64,000 bases of DNA from Anaerolineaceae bacterium. GTDB taxonomy: Bacteria; Chloroflexota; Anaerolineae; Promineifilales; Promineifilaceae. Below are positions 34,807 to 43,735 of the stretch, piece after piece. Each line of letters starts with the position of its first letter. Position 1 is the stretch's first letter. The notes under the pieces are model-generated. The model had not been told where the DNA came from. It made no database searches and saw only the letters and a program-made list of their open reading frames with translations. The position numbers were made by a program, and so were the translations under genes. The stretch is taken from the NCBI GenBank assembly GCA_002699125.1, contig PABI01000078.1, positions 83,421-147,420 on the forward strand, read 5' to 3'.

Positions 34807-35482
34807 CACTGACCGACTCCTCTACTTGTTCAAGGCCTAACATTTTTAAATCGTCTTCATCCAGATAACGCTGCATGATGCGCCACGCGCCCCAATACGT
34901 GATGAGAGCGGCGGCAGTAAAGGAAATAGTGAGGAAGGTAATACGCGGTAAAAGCAAACTGGCCAGCAGGATGCCAATCACGACAAGGGCGACCAGCACA
35001 CCCCAAAAGGGATGGGCCAAGGCTACGCGCAGTCCATTTTTGAGCAGGCTGCGCAGCGGTTGATCCAGCGTCACGAGCAATGGCCAGGCATACACGTTGA
35101 CCACAACAAGAAACACGCCAAACAATACGGTGAGCGTGAAGGCCGGAACCGCAATAAATTGCTCAAATCCCATTCCGCGAATAGCCAGCAGGTTCAAAAC
35201 GATCAGCCCACCCAAAACCAGGTCGATGATGCCCATCATTGTCGCTTTGAACCAGTAGCGCCGGACGGCCGTCCAAAAGCTGCTCAACGGGGCATTCGGT
35301 GATTGTCCCCGTGCCCACGGTGCAACCGAAGCAAATAAAGCGGCCGTCATCGCCGGAATGGTGACAATCAGCAGCGAACCAAACAGCCAAAACAGGTTCA
35401 ACAGAACAAAATTGGCAATTGGGTTTAATCGCTCCAGCCAATCGAGAAGAGGGGAACGGCCGTTTGATCCAGACTCCAACAT
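34793..35482 (-). CDS. DUF624 (YesL-like) membrane protein
   Basis: The 229-residue protein has five or six hydrophobic helices, with the DUF624 pattern LNPIANFVLLNLFWLFGSLLIVTIPAMTAALFA at the start. In Bacillus subtilis the family member YesL is encoded at the head of the rhamnogalacturonan gene cluster, so the link to rhamnose catabolism is consistent. The molecular function of the family is unknown. It starts just upstream of the LutC stop and overlaps gntK, so it is clearly in the operon. Confidence 0.85.
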   Translation of the reverse strand: MLESGSNGRSPLLDWLERLNPIANFVLLNLFWLFGSLLIVTIPAMTAALFASVAPWARGQSPNAPLSSFWTAVRRYWFKATMMGIIDLVLGGLIVLNLLAIRGMGFEQFIAVPAFTLTVLFGVFLVVVNVYAWPLLVTLDQPLRSLLKNGLRVALAHPFWGVLVALVVIGILLASLLLPRITFLTISFTAAALITYWGAWRIMQRYLDEDDLKMLGLEQVEESVSDEQT

Positions 35483-36124
35483 TTAAGTTAACAGCACCAG
35501 ATGCAATTCACGCGGTCCGTGCATCCCCATCACAAGCTGCATGGCGATATCGGCCGTGCGGCTGGGGCCGGTGATGACGGCAATGTTGCTGTGCTGTCGC
35601 GTCTGCTCCAGTCCAGATACTTTTCGCGCCGCCCACCAACTTTCTAAATCGGGCACAATCTGGCCAGCGGTGAGCACGGCAATGTGAATGGGGGGGAGGA
35701 GAGACGAGGCGCGGAAACGGCCGTTACCACTCATCAGCACCAAACTCCCCGTTGCCGCCAGCGCCGCATCCACCCCGGTGATGCCCACGCGGACGTCGGC
35801 ATCCAGCCCCACGCGGCTGACGTTGGCTTTGTCCAATGCTTCAGGCAGACCGGGGACAGGGATGTGAGCCAGGTCCCAACTGGAGACGGCCATATCCTCC
35901 CCCACAATTTGCAAAATCTCAGCAATCGCCGCTGCTGGACTGCTAGCCTGATGCACCACGCAGGCCGCCTTTTCTGCTTCCTGCACAAAGCGGGCCTGCA
36001 ACGCCACTGGCGAGGTATCGCTGAGGGGGACGACTTTTTGGTGGGCTGTAGGTGGTGTGACGGCGGGGAACGGCCGTTTCGCCTGGCGCAGCTTGCCTAA
36101 AATTTCCTCTCGACTACTCATCAT
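35483..36124 (-). CDS. lutC: LutC/YkgG-type lactate utilisation protein
   Basis: The 213-residue LUD-domain protein is a subunit of the LutABC complex, which oxidises L-lactate to pyruvate. It contains GITGVDAALAATGSLVLMSGNGRFRASSLLPPIHIAVL and the C-terminal VITGPSRTADIAMQLVMGMHGPRELHLVLL, the usual LutC signature. Two adjacent ATGs (36124, 36121) are possible starts. It lies behind lutB, separated by an inverted repeat. In this operon it would burn lactate made from rhamnose by RhaEW. Confidence 0.92.
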   Translation of the reverse strand: MMSSREEILGKLRQAKRPFPAVTPPTAHQKVVPLSDTSPVALQARFVQEAEKAACVVHQASSPAAAIAEILQIVGEDMAVSSWDLAHIPVPGLPEALDKANVSRVGLDADVRVGITGVDAALAATGSLVLMSGNGRFRASSLLPPIHIAVLTAGQIVPDLESWWAARKVSGLEQTRQHSNIAVITGPSRTADIAMQLVMGMHGPRELHLVLLT

Positions 36125-36136
36125 AGTTTCTTTAAT

Positions 36137-36200
36137 GGGACGCAGATTGCCCTGATTTATCTGATAAAAATGATCAGGGCAATCAGGAAAATCTGCGTTC
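36137..36200. repeat. Inverted repeat GGACGCAGATTGCCCTGAT between lutB and lutC
   Basis: The left arm GACGCAGATTGCCCTGAT pairs with ATCAGGGCAAT...ATCTGCGTTC, with a small bulge. The 9-mer CGCAGATTN recurs in other repeats of this window. Confidence 0.75.
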
Positions 36201-36232
36201 TATTTTGATTCGTGATAAAAATTCGCGGATAC

Positions 36233-37630
36233 TCATTTTTCTTGCTCCTGCCACAGCTGGTGAAACGATTTGGGCGCAAATTTGGGCATCGTGCGATATT
36301 TCGTCCAGCCGCTCAGCGGCCCCGGCAGCGACTTGGGCTTGAGCAGATTGGTCGCCCTGGCCGCTATCTTGCCGCCAAAAACAAAGCGCCCTGGCGAGCG
36401 GTTGCCAAAAGCCCACGCTTTCATCCCTATATTCCAGACGGTGTCCCCCTGACCGCGCTGCACCAGCTCATGGCGCAAATCCAGCAGCATCCGGGGGATG
36501 TCGATGTCCACCGGGCAAACCTGCTTGCACATGCCGCACAGGGTGCTGGCGTGCGGCAACGGGCTAGCGTTTTCCAATCCGGTGAGCAGCGGCGTGATGA
36601 CTGCACCAATCGGCCCGGAATAGACCCAGCCGTAGGCGTGGCCGCCAGCCACCTGATAAACGGGACAACCGTTCAAACACGCGCCACAGCGGATACAGGC
36701 TAGCGCTTCGGCATAATCCGTGTTGTAGATTTGGGAACGGCCGTTATCCACCAAAATCACATACACATGCTCCGGGCCGTCAGGCTCATCGGAACGACGC
36801 GGACCATTCACCAGATGCGTGTAGACTGCCAACGCCTGCCCGGTGGCGCTGCGCGGCAGTACCTGGGTCAGCAGAGCGTAATCGGCCACGGTGGGCACGA
36901 TTTTTTCGATGCCGACCAGCGCCACATGAACGCGGGGTAGACTGGTGACCATACGGCCGTTCCCCTCGTTCATCACCAGCCCAATGGAGCCGGTTTCGGC
37001 CAAAATAAAGTTGCCGCCGGAGACGCCCATATCGGCGCTCAAAAATTTTTGGCGCAGCGTTTTGCGGGCAAAGCGGGTCATCTCATTGACGTCGTCGGTA
37101 GGTGGCATCGCCGCTTTTTCGATGAGCAAATCGCGGATGCTTTCCTTCGTTTTGTGCACGATGGGGGCCACGATGTGGCTGGGCGTTTCGTCGCCTAGCT
37201 GCACGATGTATTCGCCTAAATCCGTCTCCAACACATCAATGTTGGCCGCTTCCAGCGCGTGGTTTAGCCCCACTTCCTCGGTCACCATGCTCTTGCTTTT
37301 GACTACGGAACGCACGTCGTGCCGCTGGGCAATGTCCAACACATGCTGGTTGGCTTCAGTGGCGTCAACCGCCCACAGCACCTCGATGCCATTGGCCTGC
37401 ATGTTGGCTTCAGCCTGCTCCAGCAAATCGGGCAGGTTGTTGAGGGCATGCCGCTTGACAGCCGCCGCCTGCTGCCGCAGCATCTGGCCGTGCTCCTGGC
37501 TGACGGCATACATAGATGCCTGCCGCTTGGTGAAGGCGGAGTGGGTGCCGGTGGTCACGGCCGTTTGCAAATCCACATCATTTATCGCAATCCGCGCCGT
37601 CGGGATAAAATTGTTCGACTGAACCTTCAT
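36233..37630 (-). CDS. lutB: LutB/YkgF-type iron-sulfur protein of lactate oxidation
   Basis: The 465-residue protein couples an N-terminal LUD domain (about 60-290) with two [4Fe-4S] sites, CIRCGACLNGCPVY and CGMCKQVCPVDID, near residues 310 and 360. It is the electron-carrying subunit of LutABC. The first possible start is a GTG three codons upstream of the ATG at 37630. The ATG is chosen for lack of a ribosome binding site favouring the GTG. lutA lies upstream beyond an inverted repeat. Confidence 0.93.
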   Translation of the reverse strand: MKVQSNNFIPTARIAINDVDLQTAVTTGTHSAFTKRQASMYAVSQEHGQMLRQQAAAVKRHALNNLPDLLEQAEANMQANGIEVLWAVDATEANQHVLDIAQRHDVRSVVKSKSMVTEEVGLNHALEAANIDVLETDLGEYIVQLGDETPSHIVAPIVHKTKESIRDLLIEKAAMPPTDDVNEMTRFARKTLRQKFLSADMGVSGGNFILAETGSIGLVMNEGNGRMVTSLPRVHVALVGIEKIVPTVADYALLTQVLPRSATGQALAVYTHLVNGPRRSDEPDGPEHVYVILVDNGRSQIYNTDYAEALACIRCGACLNGCPVYQVAGGHAYGWVYSGPIGAVITPLLTGLENASPLPHASTLCGMCKQVCPVDIDIPRMLLDLRHELVQRGQGDTVWNIGMKAWAFGNRSPGRFVFGGKIAARATNLLKPKSLPGPLSGWTKYRTMPKFAPKSFHQLWQEQEK

Positions 37631-37662
37631 AGCATACACTTACCCAAAGTTCTAGAAAATTT

Positions 37663-37727
37663 GCCGCGGAGGACGCGGAGAACACGGAGAAAAAATGTCA
37701 GAATCAATCTCTGCGCTCTCCGCGGTG
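37663..37727. repeat. Inverted repeat CCGCGGAGGACGCGGAG between lutA and lutB
   Basis: The left arm CCGCGGAGGACGCGGAGA pairs with TCTCTGCGCTCTCCGCGG. It is related in wording to the element at 20611-20681. Confidence 0.75.
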
Positions 37728-37741
37728 AAAAAAATCTGCTT

Positions 37742-38515
37742 CTATTTTTTTCTTTTCTGTTGGATACCTTCGGCCAAAACGTCGGCGATGTGGCGCACGG
37801 ACGGCCGTTTACCCTGTTTCTCCAGCCCGCCATTCATGTGCATCAGGCAGCTGATGTCGCCGGTAACCACGCAGTCGGCACCGCTGTCAATGATGTGGGC
37901 CAGCTTTTTGCGCAGCATTGCGCCGCTCACGTCGGCCATCTTCACGCTGAACAGGCCGCCGAAGCCGCAGCAAATTTCACTGTTGTCCCATGGTTGCACG
38001 GTTACGTTCTCCGTGTTTTCCAGCAATGTTTCGGCGGCGTCCTTTAAATTGAGCAGGCGGAGTCCGTGACAGGCGTGGTGGCAAACGGCCGTTTGCTGTT
38101 CCGGCAGTTGCGCTTGCAAATCGGTAATGCCCAGGCCATCAACGATAAATTCGCTGAATTCCCAGGTAAGGCTGGCCAAGCGTTCCGCTTCGGTCAACAA
38201 CATAGGCTCGTCGGCAAAGAGGCGCGGGTATTCGTGGCGCACCATCGCCGCGCAGGAGCCGGACGGGGTGACAATCACCTCGGCCTCGCGGAACGTTTCG
38301 ATGAAATGGCGGGCCACCTGGCGTGACTCATCCCAGTAGCCAGAGTTAAACGCCGGCTGGCCGCAGCACGTCTGCCCCGCCGGAAAATTAACCGTCAGGC
38401 CGAGATGTTCCAGCACCGCCACTACCGACATCCCGGTTTGCGGCGAAAGCATATCGACCATGCAGGTCACAAACAGCGAAACCCGTTTCCCTTTTGGCGA
38501 TGGTCTGTCAATCAT
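37742..38515 (-). CDS. lutA: LutA/YkgE-type CCG-domain protein of lactate oxidation
   Basis: The 257-residue protein has two CCG motifs (GQTCCGQPAFNSGY and SEICCGFGGLFSVKM), the iron-sulfur/quinone-interacting cysteine-rich domains of the LutA/GlpC/HdrB group. It is the third LutABC subunit. The ATG at 38515 is preferred; a TTG further upstream would add seven residues before the conserved RVSLFVTCMVDML. The order lutA-lutB-lutC equals that in Bacillus. The operon places it directly after the rhamnose aldolase. Confidence 0.92.
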   Translation of the reverse strand: MIDRPSPKGKRVSLFVTCMVDMLSPQTGMSVVAVLEHLGLTVNFPAGQTCCGQPAFNSGYWDESRQVARHFIETFREAEVIVTPSGSCAAMVRHEYPRLFADEPMLLTEAERLASLTWEFSEFIVDGLGITDLQAQLPEQQTAVCHHACHGLRLLNLKDAAETLLENTENVTVQPWDNSEICCGFGGLFSVKMADVSGAMLRKKLAHIIDSGADCVVTGDISCLMHMNGGLEKQGKRPSVRHIADVLAEGIQQKRKK

Positions 38516-38592
38516 AGTTTGGTCCGTTGCCAGCAAAATTGTCGTTTGACGAGCAAGAAATTAATCAACTGATTTCCTCAAAACACCTAATC

Positions 38593-38693
38593 TTGTCATT
38601 TCGACCAAAGGGAGAAATCCCTGAAGCTACAGTCAGATTATGAATTGGCTGGATTTAGAGGGATTTCTCGCCAAAAGCGGCTCGAAATGACAA
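38593..38693. repeat. Long inverted repeat TTGTCATTTCGA between rhaEW and lutA
   Basis: The outer arms TTGTCATTTCGA/TCGAAATGACAA and inner arms AGGGAGAAATCCCT/AGGGATTTCTC enclose a loop of about 35 bases. As an intercistronic hairpin it could lower or protect downstream lut mRNA. Confidence 0.8.
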
Positions 38694-38762
38694 ATAATGG
38701 TTGCTTGCTGTTCGCCAATCATTTTCTGAAAGAGCTAAAAGTCTCTTGAAGTCTCTGCCTGT

Positions 38763-40949
38763 TTAACGTAAGAATGCTTCGTGCAGGCCGCCATCGACGC
38801 TGATGATTTGCCCGGTAGTTTTGCTGAGCTTGCTGCTGGTGAGCAAATAGGCCGCCTCAGCCTGGTCGGCCAGAGTGATAGGCGCTTTGGTCAGCGTGCG
38901 CTGGGCATAGAAATTGGCCAGCTTGTCGCGCAACGCCTCGGTGTCCTCACTTTCGTCGAAGGCGATCTCGTACTTCGTCAGCGAACTGATGACCCGGTCA
39001 CGGGGGAACATGCTGCTGCCTTCCACCACCGTCGCTGGAGCCAGACCGTTGGCCCGCACCAGCGGGGCCAGTTCAATGGCCAGTTCGCGCACCAGGTGGT
39101 TGGCGGCCGCTTTGCTCGTGTCATAAGCCACGGAGCCTTTTTTGGCCACGGCCGCATTCACGCTGGTCGTAAGCACAAGTGTACCCGACAGCCCCTGTGC
39201 TTCCCAAATCTTGCGTGCCTCATCGGCAATGAGGTAGCCACCTTTCACGTTGACGGCAAAGGTTAAATCCCATTGGGGGTCGGTGATACGGCCGTCTTTC
39301 GTCGGTGGCACAAACACACCGGCCGTCACAATGATGTTGTCGATGCCGCCATAAGCCAAAATCACCTGATTCAGCATGTTTTGCACCGATTCGCGGTTGG
39401 TGATGTCGGCGCGCAGGCCAATGGCCGGACCACAGGCGGAGATGCCCGTCCCGGCCACGCCGATGCCCATGCCGTATTTGTTGGTGAGTTCTGCGGCCGT
39501 TTCCTGTGCTGCTTCCTCGTTTAAATCCACACAAACCACATGCGCCCCTTCCTGGGCCACGCGATGGGCCGTCGCTTTGCCAATACCGCTGCCCGCTCCC
39601 ACGACGATGACGACGTTGCGCGCTAACTCTTTTTCTGGTGGCATGCGCTGCAACTTTGCTTCTTCCAGCAGCCAATATTCGATGTCAAACGCTTCCTGGC
39701 GCGGCAAGCCCTGGTATTGGCTGATGGCTTCGGCAGCACGCATCACTTCGATGGCCAGGGAGTAGAATTCGGCTGTGACGCGGCTCTCGCTTTTGTTTTT
39801 GCTCCAGGCAATCAGCCCCACACCAGGAATGAGAATCACGGTCGGATTGGGATCACGCATGGCAGGGGAATTGGGATGTTTGCACGCCTCGTAATAAGCA
39901 GCATAATCCTCACGATAACTGGCCAAACCCGTCTCCAGCTTATCCAGCAGCGCCGCAAAATCTTCGGTTTGCGGATTCCAATCCACGTAGAGCGGCTTGA
40001 TTTTGGTGCGCAGAAAATGATCCGGGCAGGAGGTGCCAATCTCCGCCAGACGGACTGCATCGTGACTGTTAACAAATTCGAGCACGCTGTCGGTGATGTG
40101 CACGGTGCCGATGAACCGCTTCTGTTGTGATACCATGCCGCGCAGCGTGGGCAGGAGCTGAATGAGCAGCACTTCCCGCTCGGCCTTCGGCAGCGATTGG
40201 TATTTGGCACCGCCAAACGTGGCTTCTCCTTTGTCACGAGCTGCGATAAATTCGGCCGCTTGTTCGATGAGCGTCAGCGTCAATTCATAACATTCCTTGT
40301 CGTCATCAGCCCAATTAATCAGGCCGTGCTGGCCCATCACCAGCCCTTTGAGCTTAGGGTTTTTTGTGGCCATCGCACCCATCACCAGTCCGAGGTCAAA
40401 ACCGGGGCGCTGCCAGGGCACCCAGCCTACTTCGTCGCCGTACACTTCTTGGGTGAGCTGCTCCTGGTCTTTGCAGGCGGCAATGGCAATGGCGGAGATA
40501 GGATGCATGTGGTCCACGTGCCGCGCCGGAATGAAGCCGTGCAGCGGCGTGTCGATGGAGCTGGCGCGTGGGTTGAGGTTAAACGTGGTGTGCGGGTACA
40601 TCGCCACCATTTGGTCCTCAATTTCCGTTTTGACGCCCTTTACTTCGGCCGCGTCGTAAATTTCTTGCAGTGCCAGCAGCTTGTCCATGTAAAGCGAGGC
40701 GAAGTTGGCGCGGGTAGAGGTGCGCAAATCGCCGCCGGAGCCTTTGACCCAGAGCACGTCCACTTCTTCGCCGGTCAGCGGGTCGGTCATCATCACTTTG
40801 GAGGAGGTATTGCCGCCGCCTGTGTTAGTGATGCGCTGATCATCGCCCAGAATGTTGGAACGGTAGCGCAGCCGCTCGACGGGATCGAGCTGGTCGGCAA
40901 CGCTGTCGTCCCAGTTGTAATCTACGTGTTTGAATTGTTTGTTTGACAT
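38763..40949 (-). CDS. rhaEW: Bifunctional L-rhamnulose-1-phosphate aldolase / L-lactaldehyde dehydrogenase
   Basis: The 728-residue fusion cleaves rhamnulose-1-phosphate into DHAP and L-lactaldehyde (N-terminal class II aldolase, about 1-430) and oxidises lactaldehyde to lactate (C-terminal short-chain dehydrogenase, about 450-728). The aldolase half has the metal histidines in RHVDHMHPISAIA and MGQHGLINWADD. The dehydrogenase half has the NAD loop VVIVVGAGSGIGKATAHRVA and the catalytic Y-x-x-x-K in AYDTSKAAANHL. This is the RhaEW/YuxG type known from Chloroflexus and Bacillus. GAGGAAAAA precedes the ATG. Its lactate product is the substrate of the lutABC genes that follow. Confidence 0.93.
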   Translation of the reverse strand: MSNKQFKHVDYNWDDSVADQLDPVERLRYRSNILGDDQRITNTGGGNTSSKVMMTDPLTGEEVDVLWVKGSGGDLRTSTRANFASLYMDKLLALQEIYDAAEVKGVKTEIEDQMVAMYPHTTFNLNPRASSIDTPLHGFIPARHVDHMHPISAIAIAACKDQEQLTQEVYGDEVGWVPWQRPGFDLGLVMGAMATKNPKLKGLVMGQHGLINWADDDKECYELTLTLIEQAAEFIAARDKGEATFGGAKYQSLPKAEREVLLIQLLPTLRGMVSQQKRFIGTVHITDSVLEFVNSHDAVRLAEIGTSCPDHFLRTKIKPLYVDWNPQTEDFAALLDKLETGLASYREDYAAYYEACKHPNSPAMRDPNPTVILIPGVGLIAWSKNKSESRVTAEFYSLAIEVMRAAEAISQYQGLPRQEAFDIEYWLLEEAKLQRMPPEKELARNVVIVVGAGSGIGKATAHRVAQEGAHVVCVDLNEEAAQETAAELTNKYGMGIGVAGTGISACGPAIGLRADITNRESVQNMLNQVILAYGGIDNIIVTAGVFVPPTKDGRITDPQWDLTFAVNVKGGYLIADEARKIWEAQGLSGTLVLTTSVNAAVAKKGSVAYDTSKAAANHLVRELAIELAPLVRANGLAPATVVEGSSMFPRDRVISSLTKYEIAFDESEDTEALRDKLANFYAQRTLTKAPITLADQAEAAYLLTSSKLSKTTGQIISVDGGLHEAFLR

Positions 40950-40963
40950 TTTTTCCTCTTCAT

Positions 40964-42250
40964 TTACACAAGCCCAAAGGCCTGTTCTAAGTCGTGTATT
41001 TCTTTGTCGCCGATGGGAACGAGCTGGCCAAGAACGGCCGTATCAATCAAAGACCGTGCACTGTATTCGGCCACTTCCAGGCGATCAAAGGCATTCAAAA
41101 TATCCGTGCCTACCGTCAGAACGCAATCGTTCTGCACCATCAACACCGGCGTGCTGAGCGAGATCATGTCGGCTACGGCTTCGACCTTCGTGTAAAGGGT
41201 CTTGAACGGAATCAGGGGGATATCGCGCAGCAAAATGAAGCTTTCCGGGATGGTGCGTGAATCGAAGTTGGCGGCGGTGATAGCATAAGCGGTGGCGTTG
41301 GGGCATTGGGCGGTCATTACGCAGTTGATGTCAGCATGCCGGGCGTAAATCGCCTCGTGCAGCCGCACCGCCCGGCTGGGCAGCTTGCCCGCTTCGCGCA
41401 CCCCGCTGCGGATGAGGACGACATCTTCGCCAGACAACAAACGCCGGTCGTGCCCGGTGGGCGTGATGAGGAAGCTGGTCTCATCCAGCCGTGCCGAAAC
41501 AACGCCTTCGGTGCTGATCATCAGGTGACGGTCGTAGGCGCGGGTGGTGATCTCCACAATTTGCTGGCGCAGTTCGCGCTCGCGGCTGCTGTGCGCTGTA
41601 GGCACAAATTCGGGCAGCAAATTGTGACGCTGGTCAAACAAGTTTAGCGTGGGATCGGCCAACGTTTTCACCTCGCCCAGTGCCCGGGCGCGAATGAGGG
41701 TGCGGGCGCAAAAGTCAAGCGTTTCCAGACGGTGGAAGGCGTCCAGCAGCGTGGCCCCGGCGGCAGCCATGCCATGATTTTCCAGGATGACGATGTTGTA
41801 CCCCTCGGCAAAGGTGGCAGCGATGCTCTCGCCCAGCATCTCACTGCCGGGCAGGGCATACGGTGCGTAGCCGACCGGTCCACAAATGCGGTTAGCCTGG
41901 GGAATGATGTGCGTTTCCGGCACCTTGCGCACAATGCTGAAGGAAACCAGCGCCGGCGGATGGGCGTGGACGATGGCGTTCAGATCGGGGCGCAGTTTGT
42001 AAATGGCGCGGTGGAACGGAAATTCTGAAGATGGCTTGTGTGGCCCTTCGATTGTGCCATCGGTTCGCACCAGCATCATATCTTTGGGTGTCAGCTTGCC
42101 CTTGTCGATGCCGGAGGGGGTGATCCAGATGTCGCCGTTGTCGTCCTTGATGGAGAGGTTACCGCCGCTGAGGGTGGTCATGCCGTTGTGATAAATGCGA
42201 TTCATGATGGCGACGAGTTGGTCGCGGGGGTGTAAGAGTTGGAAGTTCAT
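40964..42250 (-). CDS. Tandem class II aldolase/adducin protein, second domain degenerate
   Basis: The 428-residue protein has two class II aldolase domains. Domain 1 keeps the zinc and catalytic set: E76 (SSEFPFHRAIY), H95 and H97 (IVHAHPP) and H159 (LENHGMAAAG). In domain 2 only the acidic residue remains (E299 in RLHEAIY): the H-A-H is T313-A-Q315 in VMTAQCPNA, and the third histidine is D375 in MVQNDCVL. So only one active site is likely. It may act on a related phosphoketose or as a helper of RhaEW. The ATG at 42250 was chosen because the upstream frame consists of repeat DNA overlapping rhaB. Confidence 0.88.
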   Translation of the reverse strand: MNFQLLHPRDQLVAIMNRIYHNGMTTLSGGNLSIKDDNGDIWITPSGIDKGKLTPKDMMLVRTDGTIEGPHKPSSEFPFHRAIYKLRPDLNAIVHAHPPALVSFSIVRKVPETHIIPQANRICGPVGYAPYALPGSEMLGESIAATFAEGYNIVILENHGMAAAGATLLDAFHRLETLDFCARTLIRARALGEVKTLADPTLNLFDQRHNLLPEFVPTAHSSRERELRQQIVEITTRAYDRHLMISTEGVVSARLDETSFLITPTGHDRRLLSGEDVVLIRSGVREAGKLPSRAVRLHEAIYARHADINCVMTAQCPNATAYAITAANFDSRTIPESFILLRDIPLIPFKTLYTKVEAVADMISLSTPVLMVQNDCVLTVGTDILNAFDRLEVAEYSARSLIDTAVLGQLVPIGDKEIHDLEQAFGLV

Positions 42251-42260
42251 AATGTTTATC

Positions 42261-42287
42261 CGCAGATTGCGCAGATTACGCAGATTT
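42261..42287. repeat. Three tandem 9-mers CGCAGATTN at the rhaB end
   Basis: CGCAGATTG, CGCAGATTA and CGCAGATTT follow each other without gaps. On the minus strand they encode the last KSA residues and the TAA stop of rhaB. Confidence 0.8.
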
Positions 42288-43733
42288 TTGGCTTGTTTGA
42301 TGGGCGAGTTGTTGGTATCGGCCGTATGCTTCATCCCACACGGCCGTATCCACCGGCTCGTATCTTCTTAATTCATCCATCTCGGCCACAATTTGCCGCG
42401 CCTGGGTCAGGTCGGCGATTTCGCCAAGGGTGATGAACTGCACCAGGGCGTTGCCAATCACGGTGGCCTCAATGGGTCCGGTGACGACGGGCAGGCCGGT
42501 GGCGTTGGCTGTGAGCTGGTTGAGGAGCCGGTTTTGTGTACCGCCGCCAACGATGTGCAGGGTGGAAACAGGTTGGTTAGCCACAGTTTGTACCAGTTCC
42601 AATACTTCACGGTAAGCCAGCGCCAAACTTTCCAGCACACAGCGCACCACCGCACCGATCGTTTCGGGTACAGGTTGATTGGTCTGGCGGCAAAAGTCAC
42701 GGATGCGTTGCGGGTGATCGCCGGGTTGTAGAAAAATGGGATCGTTGGGGTTGAAAACGGCCGTTAATGGCCTTGCCTGCTCGGCCAATTTCACCAACTC
42801 GCTATACGAATAATTGTCACCAGCGGCGGCCCAGGTGGCGCGGCACTGCTGCAAAATCCACAGTCCTACCACGTTCTTCAGCAGGCGGTACGTGCCGTAT
42901 ACGCCGCCTTCGTTAGTGACGTTGGCGGCCAAAGCTTCGGTTGTCCAAATTGGATTGTCCACTTCCAAGCCCACCAGGCTCCAGGTGCCGCTACTGATGT
43001 AGGCAAAATCCGGGGAGGTGGTAGGCACAGCCGCCACGGCACTGCCCGTGTCATGGCAAGCGGGGGCAATGACCGGAATGCCCTCGTAGCTGCCTAACCG
43101 GGTGCCCGGCAGCACAATCTCGGGGAAGATGTGGCTGGGAATGCCCAACTTATCGATCAGCGCCGTGGCCCATGTGCCGGTTGTCGGGTTGAACAGCTGC
43201 GTGGTCGTGGCGTTGCTAAATTCGCACACCTTCACGCCGGTCAGCCAGTAGTTGAGCAGATCAGGGGCAGTCAAAAATGTGTCAGCAATTTGTAACTGGG
43301 GCGAGCCGGATTCGACCAAACTGAGCAGCTGGTAAAGCGTGTTGATGGGCATGAACTGGATGCCGGTCTGGGCGAAGATGTCGGCTTTGGACACTTTTCT
43401 GAAGGCTGTTTGCATCATGTTGGTAGTACGGCCGTCCCGATAATGCACCGGATTACCAATGAGGTTCCCCTGACTGTCCAGCAGGCCAAAATCCACCCCC
43501 CAGGTATCCACACCAATGCTGGCCGGTTTCAGCACCTTGCCCTTCTCAATGCCGATTTTAATGTCATCCCAAAGCCGCAAAAAGTTCCAGTGCAACGTGC
43601 CGTTGAGGGTAACAGTGGTATTGGGGAAGCGGTGTAATTCCTGGAGGTGAAGGGAACGGCCGTCAAACCCCACCGCCATCACCCGCCCCGATTCGGCGCC
43701 CAAATCCACCGCCAAAACGGTTTTGTCAGCCAT
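42276..43733 (-). CDS. rhaB: L-rhamnulokinase
   Basis: The 485-residue FGGY-family kinase phosphorylates L-rhamnulose to rhamnulose-1-phosphate. It has the ATP/phosphate loop LAVDLGAESGRVM, the sugar-site SIGVDTWGVDFGLLD and HYRDGRT, and the adenosine-site IVGGGTQNRLLNQLTANATG. This series is close to bacterial RhaB. Its last residues (QKSA) and stop codon lie in the CGCAGATTN tandem repeat. It starts 3 bases after the rhaA stop and is part of the operon. Confidence 0.95.
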   Translation of the reverse strand: MADKTVLAVDLGAESGRVMAVGFDGRSLHLQELHRFPNTTVTLNGTLHWNFLRLWDDIKIGIEKGKVLKPASIGVDTWGVDFGLLDSQGNLIGNPVHYRDGRTTNMMQTAFRKVSKADIFAQTGIQFMPINTLYQLLSLVESGSPQLQIADTFLTAPDLLNYWLTGVKVCEFSNATTTQLFNPTTGTWATALIDKLGIPSHIFPEIVLPGTRLGSYEGIPVIAPACHDTGSAVAAVPTTSPDFAYISSGTWSLVGLEVDNPIWTTEALAANVTNEGGVYGTYRLLKNVVGLWILQQCRATWAAAGDNYSYSELVKLAEQARPLTAVFNPNDPIFLQPGDHPQRIRDFCRQTNQPVPETIGAVVRCVLESLALAYREVLELVQTVANQPVSTLHIVGGGTQNRLLNQLTANATGLPVVTGPIEATVIGNALVQFITLGEIADLTQARQIVAEMDELRRYEPVDTAVWDEAYGRYQQLAHQTSQKSA

Positions 43734-43735
43734 AG

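Noticed and set aside
42261..42287. Possible CRISPR-like tandem repeat
   Set aside because: Only three adjoining 9-mers without spacers; it belongs to the CGCAGATT repeat family, and no cas gene is near.
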